This document shows, one piece after another, positions 22,610-34,130 of a stretch of DNA of 64,000 nt. This DNA is from Maylandia zebra. Lineage: Eukaryota > Chordata > Actinopteri > Cichliformes > Cichlidae. The stretch is from assembly GCF_041146795.1 (NCBI RefSeq), contig NC_135169.1, positions 14,050,352 to 14,114,351 of the forward strand, written 5' to 3'. The notes under the pieces were generated by a model. The model had not been told where the DNA came from and did not search any database. It was given only the letters and a program-made list of their open reading frames with translations. Each line of letters opens with the position of its first letter. Positions within the stretch are counted from its first letter, which is position 1. The translations under genes were made by a program, and so were the position numbers.

Positions 22610-23765
22610 CCATCCCAACCTTGCCGTAATGGTCCATTTCACCTTTTATTGTTTATTTTATTTTTTATTTTCACTTGCTAAATACGGGACAGACTTGACT
22701 GGGGAAAAGAAAAGGGAGAAAGAAAGAGGGGAAAAAAACAAAAACCAACAAAATAAGCAGACAAAAATACAAATATCAATAACCTGGATCACCTGTTGAG
22801 AAAGAAAAAAGAAAACAAGCATTTAACAAGGGATAAACAACATCACAATGATATATGGGAATATGACTGTAAATACTAAATATCAAACATTATTGTGCAG
22901 CATGTAAGATCGACAGCGCACAGTGTGCTTTGAGGTAGGAGCCAAAAAGGGTGTAGTTTGTGTGTGTGATCACCCGTGTGTACACCTGTGAGCATGGACG
23001 TGCTTGTTTTTTTAAAAGGTTCCTTCATGTAATGATCTGCTAGAGGGTGTGGGGGGGCCACAGCCCCGTCCTCCAGGGCATGAAGCAGGTGTGGAGGAGA
23101 TCAAAACTCCAGACATCCAGAGGCCCCCAGAACACAAGAGACCAAGAAAGACCAACAGAGGGGCAGCTGCGCCACTGTCCCAGTAAGAGCTGAGGAGAGT
23201 CCCAGATGAGGGCTCACTCAGCAGCCGCGGAGCAGAAGCCAGGGGGGGTTGCAATGACGCGCCCGTGAGCTCCGCTGGCAGCCAGCTGTGCCTGAGTGAC
23301 CGAGCCCCAGGCCGAGAGGCCGGGGGCACCCCACCTCCGAAGTGGCCCGAGCGAGCCCCAGGCTCCAGGCCCCGATAAGCGGCCGCCAAGGAGTGAGCCG
23401 GTGTGTACCTGGACGCTCACCCCCGGAAACAAAGAACCACCAACGCAGCGACACCTGAGGGAGTCCGCCACTGGCAGGGGAAGTGGTGGGGTGAGATAGG
23501 CCTCCAAACCTTGGAGGGCCTGAGATGTCCCCAGAGAGGTGGCGCCTGATACCCAACCTGACATATAGACACAGACATACAGGCACACACAGACACAAAC
23601 ATCCATTCCCACCCTCATGCTCTCATATGCACTTACTCCACACTCAACTAACGTGGAGACAGACATAAAGAGACGCTGTACACACGATCACACTCCCCAA
23701 GCGTACTCTAAGCCCCGGGTCTAGGTACCCTTGCCCCTGGAGGGGGAAACTCCACCTAGACCCAG
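22610..23765 (-). repeat. L1-3'-region-like interspersed repeat, copy B
   Basis: Minus-strand homologue of 7890-8975 and 42110-42790. It is the fullest copy: a start like CTGGGTCTAGGTGGAGTTTC, the GC-rich central block, GTGCGCTGTCGATCTTACATGC, then a pyrimidine-rich tail with AATAAAAGG-like sequence near 22640. Frames inside it (for example 23012-23666, minus) reflect GC-rich repeat sequence, not a host gene. Confidence 0.6.
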
Positions 23766-26439
23766 GTAGTGTTACCCTTTTTTATATTTATATAAGATTT
23801 ATATTTGTAAAACTTTCTCAGAGCTGCAGAAACTGATTAATATATGAGGGACTTCCTGATTTAAAGTTTGTAGGTCAGGCAAATGAGTTCCACCAGAGGG
23901 CGCTTTAATACAAACAGATGTCGCTCTGAAACCTTTGAATTCAGGTTTCTTGGGAAAGAGTTTATACATATACATCGACCAGGCATAAGCTTTATAATGT
24001 ATATAATATATAATATTATATATAATAATGTCCATATATAATTTTTTTATATATGGACAAAATAAACTATTTAAACTTACAGCATGATAAGAAGTAGTGT
24101 CATGACATCAAGCAAACAAGGGCATGAGACAATCTGCATGTTCATATAGTTCAAAAACTTCCCTCCTCTGGTTTCAGCAAAGGGTGGAGATGATACAGAA
24201 TGGGGTGGGTGTGGTGGGGTGGGGGATTATTGTTCAAATCATTCTGTCAAAGGGTGGAGATGATTCAGATAACTGTTGTGAAGGCATGTCATTGGCAGAA
24301 CTTGGTCACAAATATGGACACAAAGCTGATCTTATTTTCATTTGATGCCAACAAATCAAACATTCCTGCTCAATGTATCCTGTCATATGTTAGCTTCATA
24401 AAGTGAAAGCAGCAGAAGGAAATATAACGCATTAGTAAAACATTAGTGTCTGCTGTTCGAAGAAAACTTCTTTTTACAGCGAAAAAAACCCCCTAAATTT
24501 CTGCACAAGCACTGAGTAGGACACACTTCCACGGGAATGTGAAATTCACAGAGAAACTGCCGGATCCTTCCACTGACATGACGGCCTCGACACACCTGCA
24601 CCAGGGCAAACCTCCAGCTGCCCCACTCCTGCTAAACAGGTGAAAATAGAGCAACAGGACCGCTGAGTCTTTGATTTTATTTATTTTCTGCCGTGTTTGC
24701 ATGTATTTGAAAGACTGAGTGTAAACACAAAAAATATTTCATTTTATGTGCTGGAATGTGCAGAAAATAGGTTTAAATGTTAAACAAATTTCTTCCACTC
24801 AGAGAATGTTGCATATAATTTAATTTTTGCTTGATGCTTAAAGTTAAAAGATTAAAACTGATAAAAACAAGTTTTAAAAAGAGACTTTTCCATTTGATTA
24901 CATTTTATATGATGGATTATGCAGAAAAAGTAGAATTGGGATTGGAGCGACTGAAGATCTATCACTTCATTACCTATTCAGGGTGTAAATCACATTTTTA
25001 AAACTAAGTAACTAATTACTTTCATTACATTCAGTTAAAACAAACTTTATGTTGTTGGTTGTAAAGAGATGAATGGATATTTTATTTTATTCTTTATTTT
25101 ATTTGTATTCTATTTTTTAGTTTTAGATTTCAAGATTTGGTGAATGGCCTACCCTTCTTAGTTTTGTTATTACTGCAAATTGTTATATTTGCTATAGAAC
25201 AGTGGTAGGGAACTCCAGGCCTCGAGAGCCGGTGTCCTGCAGGTTTTAGATGTGTCCTTGATCCAACACAGCTGATTTAAATGGCTAAACTAGCTCCTCA
25301 ACATGTCATGAAGTTCTCCAGAGGCCTGGTAATGAACTAACACACCACCCACCCCTTTCCTTTCTTTGTTGCCACCTGTTGTGAAAATTAAACAATAACC
25401 TGCCACACACCCAGTGATCTTGATTTGAAGTGGGTTTAATAAACACAAATGTGGAGAGAACATCTCAGTGAAACACCAGGACCATCTCTGAATTGTTGCC
25501 CTTACATCTTATATGCAGACACAGACACTCTCCAACAAAGAACATTCCACAACAGATCAATTATTATAGACCATTAACTGTTCAGTCTAAGAAAAGCTCC
25601 AACCAACCATCACCTCGTCTGCAACAGGATGTCCAGAGCCCTCAGGAGGAAAATGCTGTGAAGGTGCAATAAATCGTGGGCCCCACTAGTGATCACATTC
25701 AACATGCATACAAACTGGTGACAGGAGTGCTCTTACTATGCTAAAGTGATATGGTTAAAATATGTGGTTAGTACATGAGAAAAGAAATCTGCCACCACAC
25801 ACCATTGGCCCTGTCTAGGACCGGCCCTGGTGGCCATTACAATTTATGTCTAAAAAGGTATAGCTTCATGCCTCGGAGGGAACACTTCACTCCAGGTACA
25901 CGACACCCAGCTGAAAACACTTCACACAAGTTGAGTTGCCCGAGATTCACAGAATTTTCAGAAAAGCACTATTTCGTGATATATATTGTTATCAGGATGA
26001 GAAATGTCTTATTTCGGGATATGCGATTTTGGTCATATCGTACAGCTCTAGTCACTGGAGACCTTAATATTTACTGGTTCTTATTTAGTCACGTCCCCGA
26101 ATCAAGATGATTGTAGAAGTTGTGATCAACTCAACCATAATAACAGAAAAATACTTTTAAAAAAGCAGTCAAGGTTTCTTTGTATTATTCCTGTCATCAC
26201 ATTTTTGTGGAGCTGAATATGTTTGAAAACCCGTTAATTTGTTTACTCCATCATGTACCAACTACTACACCTGCTGCACCCTCTCACCCTTGATGGTGTT
26301 TACGGGAGAGAAACAGTTGAAATGAACAGCATCGTTCTCAAACCGCTCCTCTTCCAGGAATGAAGCACAGGCTGATAACCCTCCCTCTTCTTCCTCCTCG
26401 TAAACATAGCACCTCTCTGCCCACATGTTTGCTCATTTC
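23766..26439. other. Non-coding stretch with minor repeats
   Basis: No gene is supported. A perfect 12-bp-arm hairpin GTCCATATATAA / TTATATATGGAC lies at 24030-24058. The unit AAAGGGTGGAGATGAT occurs twice, near 24180 and 24250. A common teleost-type repeat with GGAACTCCAGGCCTCGAGAG lies at about 25200-25350. A transposon-end-like piece with CGATTTTGGTCATATCG is near 26027-26045. Confidence 0.4.
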
Positions 26440-26765
26440 CACACCATCACTTCACAACAACTAAGCTGTAGTGCCTCTTCACTTCACTGTGCAATACCTT
26501 TTGTGCAATACTCTTGTTAATAGTCAACGGTGCAATAGACTCCATACTTGAAAATTGCAATTCACTTGTATTTTTATTTTTATTCCTATTTATTCTATTT
26601 ATCCCCTTCGTATATATATGTCTCTGTATTTATATATGTGTGTGTGTATATATATATAATATTCTGTAACTCTGTAACTTCTGTCGGTTCTGTGCTTTTG
26701 GAAACCGAATTTCCCAGAGGAACCCACCCGAGGGATTAATAAAGTTTTATCTTATCTTATCTCAA
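26440..26765 (+). mobile_element. LINE 3' end fragment
   Basis: The piece ends with AATTTCCCAGAGGAACCCAC, GGGATTAATAAAGTTT and a short ATCTT tandem tail, as in 5'-truncated CR1/L2-type LINE copies of fish. Upstream T-rich and (TATG)n-like sequence belongs to the same 3' region. It sits about 140 bp upstream of the TRIM start codon. Confidence 0.5.
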
Positions 26766-26906
26766 GTTGAAGTTGGGTGTAGCCAACATGTGGTGACATG
26801 TTAGAGCTCAGACTCGAGTCACTGCAGGAACACGTTGTTCAGATCAGACCTCAAACTAGTTTATAAGGAAGAGAAACTCACGAAAGCGCTTAAACTGAGA
26901 GGAGAA

Positions 26907-28604
26907 ATGGCACAGAAAGGAGATCAGCTGGACCGAGAAACCTTCTTTTGTTCCATCTGTTTGGATCTACTGAATGATCCAGTGACTACAGCCTGTGGAC
27001 ACAGCTACTGCATGAACTGTATTAAAAGTTTCTGGGATGAAGAGGATAGGAAGGGAATCCACAGCTGCTCTCAGTGCAGGAAGACTTTCACACCGAGGCC
27101 TGTCCTGGAGAAAAACGTCATGTTTGCAACTTTAGTGGAGCAGCTGAAGCACACTGGACTCCAAGCTGCTGCAGGTGAGCAATGCTATGCTGGACCTGAA
27201 GATGTGGCCTGTGATGTCTGCACTGGGAGGAAGCTGAAAGCTGTCAAATCCTGTTTGGTCTGCCAGGACTGCTATTGTGAGAAACACGTCCAGCGTCACT
27301 ACAATACAAATCGATTACAGAAACACAGGTTGGTTTCGCCTTCCAGGAAGCTCCAAGAAGTGTCATCATCTAATTGTGAGATCTGCTCTCGTCATGATGA
27401 GGTGATGAAGATTTTCTGTCGTACTGATCAGCAGAGTATCTGTTATCTCTGCACAATGGATGCACATAAAGGCCATGAAACAGTCCCAGCTGCAGTAGAA
27501 AGGACTGAGAAGCAGAAGGAGCTCGAGGTGAGACGACTAAACATCCAGCAGAGAATCCAGGAGCGAGAGAAAGATGTGAAGCTGCTTCAACAGGAGGTGG
27601 AGGCCATCAATGGCTCTGCTGATAAAGCAGTGGAGGACAGTGAGAAGATGTTCACTGAGCTGATCCGTCTCATGCAGAAAAGAAGCTCTGATGTGAAGCA
27701 GCAGGTCAGATCCCAGCAGGAAACTGAAGTGAGTCGAGTCAAAGAGCTTCAGGAGAAGCTGGAGCAGGAGATCGCTGAGCTGAAGAGGAAAGACGGCGAG
27801 CTGGAGCAGCTCTCACACACAGAGGATCACAACCAGTTTCTACACAACTACCCCTCACTGTCAGCACTCAGTGAGTCTACACACTCATCCAGCATCAATA
27901 TTCGTCCTCTGAGCTACTTTGAGGATGTGACAGCAGCTGTGTCAGAGACCAGAGATAAACTACAGGACACTCTGAGAGAGGAATGGACAAACATCTCACT
28001 GACAGTCACTGAAGTGGATGTTTTACTGTCACCAACGGAGCCAAAGACCAGAGCTGGATTCTTAAAATATTCACATGAAATGACACTGGATCCAAACACA
28101 GCTTACACTCACCTGCTCTTATCAGAGGGGAACAGGAAAGCAATGCTAATAAAACGATACAGGCCTTACCCTCATCATCCAGACAGATTCACTTCATGCA
28201 GGCAGGTCCTGAGCAGGGAGACCCTGACTGGACGTTGTTACTGGGAGGTGGAGTGGAGAGGAAGAGGAGTTTGTGTGGCAGTCGCATACAAGATTATCGG
28301 AAGAGCTGTGTGCCCCACTGAATGTGGTTTTGGATACAATGACAAATCTTGGGCTTTATTCTGTGACACAACCGGCTACACTTACTTGAACAACAAAATC
28401 CAAACTCTCCTCTCAGGTCCTCGGTCCTCCAGAGTAGGAGTGTACCTGGATCACAGAGCAGGTATTCTGTCTTTCTACAGCGTCTCTGAAACCATGACTC
28501 TCCTCCACAGAGTCCAGACCACATTCACTCAGCCGCTCCACGCTGGACTGTGTCTTTTGGGTTTTGAAGTCAGTGCTGAGTTCAGTAAAGTCAAACACAC
28601 ATAG
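26907..28604 (+). CDS. TRIM protein: RING, B-boxes, coiled coil, B30.2/SPRY
   Basis: A single-exon gene for a probable E3 ubiquitin ligase of the fish TRIM16/TRIM25-like expansion, acting in antiviral or inflammatory signalling in the cytoplasm. I chose the ATG at 26907 (MAQKGDQLDRETF) because it sits right before the RING; an upstream in-frame ATG at 26835 would add 24 atypical residues. From this start the protein has 565 aa. The RING has all eight ligands (C15, C18, C30, H32, C35, C38, C54, C57). Two B-box-like zinc regions follow (CDVCTGRKL..., then CSRHDEVMKIFCRTDQQSIC). A Glu/Lys/Gln-rich coiled coil spans about residues 205-300. The C-terminal PRY-SPRY shows LDPNTAYTHLLLS, GRCYWEVEW and ILSFYSV. 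The frame is intact, with no sign of decay. The target is unknown. Confidence 0.9.
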   Translation: MAQKGDQLDRETFFCSICLDLLNDPVTTACGHSYCMNCIKSFWDEEDRKGIHSCSQCRKTFTPRPVLEKNVMFATLVEQLKHTGLQAAAGEQCYAGPEDVACDVCTGRKLKAVKSCLVCQDCYCEKHVQRHYNTNRLQKHRLVSPSRKLQEVSSSNCEICSRHDEVMKIFCRTDQQSICYLCTMDAHKGHETVPAAVERTEKQKELEVRRLNIQQRIQEREKDVKLLQQEVEAINGSADKAVEDSEKMFTELIRLMQKRSSDVKQQVRSQQETEVSRVKELQEKLEQEIAELKRKDGELEQLSHTEDHNQFLHNYPSLSALSESTHSSSINIRPLSYFEDVTAAVSETRDKLQDTLREEWTNISLTVTEVDVLLSPTEPKTRAGFLKYSHEMTLDPNTAYTHLLLSEGNRKAMLIKRYRPYPHHPDRFTSCRQVLSRETLTGRCYWEVEWRGRGVCVAVAYKIIGRAVCPTECGFGYNDKSWALFCDTTGYTYLNNKIQTLLSGPRSSRVGVYLDHRAGILSFYSVSETMTLLHRVQTTFTQPLHAGLCLLGFEVSAEFSKVKHT

Positions 28605-30597
28605 AGGGCATGTTCTTGAGTATCAGTGTACTTTTGTTATGATCTAAAGCAGTTTCTACATCTTCATTTAAATTTTTTATTTCATACATGGTACAGCATT
28701 AATTCATTTCCTACACTAAAAACCTTGCATTCAGTTAATGTGGCACTAATCCATGCATGAAAAGGAGCAGGGAGAGAAGCTCATGAATTCATTGTAGGAA
28801 TGCAAACACAAATACAAACTCTAGCTGGGTCGCTCTTTAGCTGTGACTCTGCAACATTTCTAATGCCATATTCCCACATTTTTAGTACCTAAAATATTTA
28901 AAGGCAGTAGATCAGAACCAGTGAGTGATGCATATTTTAAAGGAAAAAGATAATTACACTGTAAGTAATTTTTTTAAGTACTGGGTACCCTGAGGGTAGG
29001 ATAAACATGTTGTCTAGTATGTTAGGATAATCTGCGATGAAGCCCACACTTCTAATACATCTGTACAAAGTTACTTATTACTTTACAATAAATCTTGAAT
29101 TATATAATATTTGCTACCCAGTTCTAAGTATTTTTAGGTACTGAAACTTGTGTTCTGAAGATTACCTGATATGTGTTGGTAAATTACTCCATAAATCAAA
29201 GGCTGTATTATAAAGAGATATTGAAAACTACATGTGTGAAAATCAACAAAAAAAAAAAAAAAACATAAAAAGTGGAACAAAATGATTTGATATGACAGAG
29301 AAAGGAGAAAAGTGCTTTAATAATAGTGCAGTAATGTTAAAGTGATAAAACTGGTACTTTACAATTGACAGATCTTGTATTTACTCTACTCTTCATGTTC
29401 AACACATATTACACAGTTAGATAGTTTGATAAGCGAAACTATTATATACTTGTGGTTACTGTTGCATTGGGTTTTCATGTGATTAGTCGGTTTAATGAGT
29501 AGAGGACAATTTTTTTTGTGATTGTCTCAGTAATTTGTTAAGAAACCTCAACATTTCATAAGTTTCTTCTCTTTAATATATGATGATAAAGTGATGTTTT
29601 TGAACTGCTAACATTATTCAATTACTATTTTCTCTAATAGTTAAATAAGTTTGTTTTTGATTCTTGTCATTTGATAGTATTACATGCTACTCATTGATGA
29701 TTGATGTCACATATACACTGATGTATAATGTAATAGCATTTTCTTTATATTGTAGAAGAATATGTAGAGAGAAGTTTATTTAAAGTGGGTTTGGGAAGCT
29801 TAGAATCACCACGCTCCAATAATCTAAAGTTCAGTTTCAGTTCACCTGCTTGATGTTTATGAAAGTTTAATGTCCTTTAACATTTTTGATCAGTTTGTGT
29901 TCAGTCTGTTCACTCGCCTGCTGGAAATGTCTGCTAAACTACAATTAAACAAAAAAAAAAAAAAACCCGTGTGATTCTCTGGTTGCACTCTCTGTCACAA
30001 ATTACTCTAATGTTCATTAAAGCAGTATGAAACCAGCTGAACAGATTAAATGCTGTGCATGGAGACAGATTCACTTTACTATTAGCCTTACAGATTGTAA
30101 TCAACAAAGCCGCGGAGCCTCAAAGGAGATACATAACCTGTTAGCGTAGTTTGCTGTTTCCTCTGTCCATCTGCAGATCAGCATGCTCCGTTTTGTTGGC
30201 TTCCTTTTTTGCTATTCCGAGATGGATGTTGTGCAAGCTGCTGGGTGAGTATGAAGGAATTCACCCTGCATCTTATAAGGAGGAAGTTTGGTTTCAACAC
30301 TTCATGTTAGCATAATTTCCCCTCTGCTGTGGTTTTTAAGACCTTTAATGAGATCATAGTTTTCACTTCCTCCATCTGTGTTAGTTTGTGTGAAAACCTC
30401 ATTTCAAGCTCATTTCGCTCCTTGAGGTTATAATAGTGTTTTTTGCTGTTCGCTCCCAGACTGTTGCCAGAACCTTTGAATCCATCCCGATATTTCTGTA
30501 GATAATAATCCCATTCGCTGCTCTATTGGTGTAGAGACACCAGATCATTACAGTGGAAAGAGAAGGAGGAGGGTTAAACCTGACGCCAAACAGCAGA
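28605..30597. other. Non-coding between the TRIM and Fc-receptor-like genes
   Basis: Contains the TRIM 3' UTR (AATAAA near 29089 is one candidate signal), two poly-A runs at about 29251-29266 and 29950-29964 that may mark short retrotransposed pieces, and the promoter region of the next gene. No coding is supported. Confidence 0.4.
30361..30370 (-). promoter_or_regulatory. ETS-IRF composite-like motif upstream of the Fc-receptor-like gene
   Basis: Read on the minus strand the sequence is GGAAGTGAAA, an exact fit to the ETS-IRF composite pattern GGAANNGAAA bound by PU.1 with IRF4/IRF8. It lies about 230 bp upstream of the ATG at 30598. Chance matches are common, so use as a promoter element is inference. 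Confidence 0.3.
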
Positions 30598-31923
30598 ATG
30601 AAGCAAACTTGTCTGCAGCAGCTTTTCTGTAAGTAAAATTTGTAAATTATCAACTTGATTATTGAACGTAAGCAGTTAGTGCTTTTTCTTTGCTTTCAAG
30701 CAGGTGTAAACCACCTTGTACCCAGCAGAGGTGTTCTAGTTTTCTCATTTAAAATCTAAAAAGATTCTCATGTTTGAATTATGTGTGAATGTTTTCTCTG
30801 GTTGTGAAAGATTTTTTTAAATTTCCCCTCAGGGCTGAACTCAGTACTGTGCTGCAGACTGACTCATGGTGCGTACATCTCGTAAGCCAAATGTGTCTTA
30901 GTTTCAATAGTCAACTTACCAAAAAATACCCTGTTTCAATTTATTTGGAGTGAACAACCTAAAGCATGTCAGCGTTTATTCTACACTAAACTAAACTGCA
31001 GCATCGTGAATATTTCCTTCCAGCTCGTCTGACTGTGAGTCCCAGCAGCTCTCAGTTCTTTGAAGGAGACTTTGTGTCTCTGAGATGTGAGGAGGACGAC
31101 AGCTCTGCTGGATGGACTCTGAGGAGAAACACAAACAGAGAAACCAGGACTGAGTGCAATGAATGGGGAAGATGGTCTGGTTCATCCTGTAGCTTCAGCT
31201 ACATCTTAACACTGGACAGTGGAGTTTACTGGTGTGAGTCCAGAGAGGGTCCCATCAGTAACATGGTTAACCTGACAGTCACTGGTAAGCTGAGTGTGTG
31301 GAGTTAGTGTTGATGAAGCTGTGTGTAAATGGATGAAATGCTGTAGTTTGTCTCTGTGTTGAGGTGGATCAGTGATCCTGCAGAGTCCTGTCCTCCCTGT
31401 GATGGAGGGAGATGACGTCACTCTGCTCTGTAAAACAAAGACCACTCCCTCCAACCTCCCAGCTGCTTTCTATAAAGATGGCTCCCTCATCAGGAAGCAG
31501 CCTACAGGTCACATGACCATCCAGCATGTTTCCAGGTCTGATGAAGGCCTCTACAAGTGTGACATCAGCGGTCATGGAGAGTCTCCATCCAGCTGGATCA
31601 CTGTCACAGGTGAGGAGCTTCACTCTGATTTCACCTCTTATTTCATCCACATATTCACCTGAACAGGTGGGATTCTCTCTGCAGGAAAACATACAACCAC
31701 ACCTCCACCTACCATGTCTACAACCTGGCTCCCTGCATTAACTCCCACCCCTGCTGCATCGCCTGACTCCTCTACCCTGCAACTAGTGATCAGACTGGCC
31801 CTCCATCTGCTGGTGTTCTTTCCATATTTCATCTCCACCCTCCTCCTGGTGTCTTTATATCGATGCAGAGCCACAGGTCTTGACTCAGCCCAACCTGCTG
31901 AGCAGGGACTGGATGATAAGTAA
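30598..31923 (+). CDS. Fc-receptor-like type I membrane protein, two Ig domains, short stalk
   Basis: Inverted paralogue of the gene at 419-2442. Exons: 30598-30628 (ATG), 30833-30868, 31024-31284 (Ig1), 31364-31609 (Ig2) and 31685-31923 (stalk, membrane, tail; stop TAA). All junctions are GT/AG and phase 1; the total of 813 nt gives 270 aa. The signal reads [18 protein letters not shown]. Ig1 has VSLRC and DSGVYWC; Ig2 has VTLLC and GLYKC. The Ig2 exon is nearly identical to that of the other copy, whereas Ig1 and the 3' exons differ more. The membrane segment [20 protein letters not shown] holds an Arg near its outer side. The tail is short and has no tyrosine motif beyond the membrane-edge SLYRC. 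Likely an Fc-type or related surface receptor; ligand unknown. Confidence 0.85.
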
Positions 31924-33055
31924 GATGACATTATGGTTACTGAATAAACTAGTGACTCGTTCATCCTTGTGTTTTAACCTATTTACTGTCCTACAGTCTG
32001 TCTGTATCCACCTAGTTTCATTTGAACATCCACTCTCAACAAATTAACAATAAAACAATAATCCGAGTACAGCATCAAATCAGTTAAACTTAAACTGCTT
32101 CTGATATGTTAAGCAGCAGAGAAGGTTCTTAATCCTTTTTGGCAACACCAAATGGTTTTTAGCTTTCAGTGGAGGCTACTGATACTTTTGGTTTGACTGT
32201 TTGTTTCTTTCACTAGTTTTGCATTTGATTAGGCTCATTGTCACTACTGGTGACATGAGTTGATACTTGGACCCTGCAGAGGTTGCACAGGTAGTCCTAC
32301 TCCTCCAGGATGCCACATCGATGTGTGCCATTTGAAGATTTATTTTCTAGCATAGTCTCAAGGGCTAATTCTTATAGCTCTTTTTTGTAACTTGAAAATA
32401 GGAAGAGTATTTGTTTTATGTGCATTACCTCATATCTCTAGACAATAAGTCATATATGCATATATGACTGTTGCTTCCATGGAAGCAACAAAGAACAATA
32501 AAGGGTGTATAATGATTTCTTGTTCAGGACATGCTTTGTTTTGTAGAGAATAGCAATGTTTTTTGACATTTTTGTTTTCACATGGTTTATATGAGACTTC
32601 CAGCTCAGCTTATCATCAATTATCACTTATTTTAAGGATTTACTAGTGAGAACATGCAACAGGTTTTCAGGCCTGGACAAGTTTGAAACTTTGGTTCCTC
32701 AACAATGGAAAATGGCTGAAAATAAATAAAGGTAACACTCTAGTCAGCTCATAGTTTTATAGATTCTGCACTCAGCCTTGCAGCCTCCAATATCATTGAA
32801 ATGCAGCCTGATGCATCTCATTTTGCGTTTTCTTCACTTTTTCCTGACATGCACATTCTGTGTATCTGGCTTGTAACACCACACTTGCTGTCTTCCATCT
32901 GCCTCCTTCCTTCTTTCACATAATGGTATGATCCCAGTTTGTCTTTGCATGTGATTGGCTGCACTGTGTGCCCATGAATAAAGTCCCACCCCTGCCTGCA
33001 TGGATTCAGTTCCACATACAGCAGTTAGGCCGTTCATTGCATGCACACGTACACA

Positions 33056-33057
<2 letters not shown>
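31924..33057. other. 3' flank, no gene seen
   Basis: 3' UTR of the Fc-receptor-like gene (AATAAA-type sequence near 31943 and 32050) followed by unassigned AT-rich DNA. No repeat ends were recognised. Confidence 0.4.

Positions 33058-33138
<81 letters not shown>
33058..33138. repeat. (CA)n/(TA)n compound microsatellite
   Basis: About 68 bp of uninterrupted CA followed by a short TA run. The reading frames across it are artefacts. Confidence 0.95.
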
Positions 33139-33189
33139 GACATAAGAGAGAAAATAGAAATCTCACCTTTGACATTTATTGAGGTTATT

Positions 33190-34130
33190 TTAATACTGAT
33201 AAAAGTGAAGTGAGTGGTTGAGGTGTCAAATGGCTTGATGGTAAAAACTGTTTTTAAGTCTTGTAGGCCAAGCAGGCAGACTCCTGTAATGTCTGCCAGA
33301 TGATAGCAAGGAAAACAGCTGATGTGCTGGGTGGCTGTGGTCCTTGATGCTGTGTGCTTTACAGAGACACTGCTGGAGATAAATGTCCTGAATGGCAGGA
33401 AGCCTCATGCTTGTGATGAGCTCTGCTGCCTTCCCCACCCTCTGTAGTGATCTCAGGCTGCTGGCAGAACAGCTTCCATACCAAACTGTAATGCAGCTTG
33501 TCAGTAAGCTCCTGTAGACATTTGAGGTGATGCTGGCATTCATGCCAAACCTCTTCAGCCTCTTCAGAAAGTAGAGTCCCTGGTGAGCTTTCCTGATTTC
33601 AGTGCCTGTGTGAAGGGTCCTCGTTGATGTTGACTCCAAGGAATTTGAAGTTGCTGACCCTTTCGACCTTGACACCATTGACGTAGGTAGGCTGGTGTTC
33701 CCGACTGGTTGTTTCCGGTAGTCCACTATCATTTCTCTTGTTTTGCTGATGTTGAGAGTCAGGTTATTTTCCAGGCATGACTTGTACAGCGCCATCACCT
33801 CCTCTCTATAGGCCGTCTCGTTGTTGTCTGTGATGAGGCCTATGATGGTTGTGTCATTCACAAACTTGATGATGGAGTTGGACTTATGTTTAGCAACGCA
33901 GTCGTGCGTGAACAGGGAATATAGGAGGGGGCTAAGCACAGATGCCTGTGGCATTCTTGTGTTTAGGATGAGTGATGAGGAGGTGTGCTTACCAACTCTC
34001 ACCACCTGAGGCCCGTTTGTGGGGAAGTTCAGAATCCATCAGCAGATTGGTGTTCCCAACCCAAGGTCGACAAACTTCGGGGCAAGTTTTGAGGGGATGA
34101 TTATGTTAAATGCCGAGCTGTAGATCACAC
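33190..34130 (-). mobile_element. LINE reverse transcriptase fragment (L2-like)
   Basis: On the minus strand the frame 34005-33226 encodes the palm and C-terminal part of a LINE reverse transcriptase: MPQASVLSPLLYSLFTHDC, FVNDTTIIGLI in place of the usual FADD box, and LNISKTREMIVDYRK. An upstream continuation to about 34130 reads SSAFNIIIPSKLAPKFVD and is separated by a stop. The altered catalytic box and the stop show a dead copy, truncated at its 5' side. Confidence 0.75.

Noticed and set aside
23012-23666. Several overlapping frames with SRSLHEGTF or VCVCLYV-type peptides
   Set aside because: Repeat-derived. The same kind of frame recurs at 42.3 kb, and the pattern follows base composition rather than protein conservation.
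32834-33213. Frames made of Cys/Val or His/Thr repeats
   Set aside because: Direct translations of the CA microsatellite.
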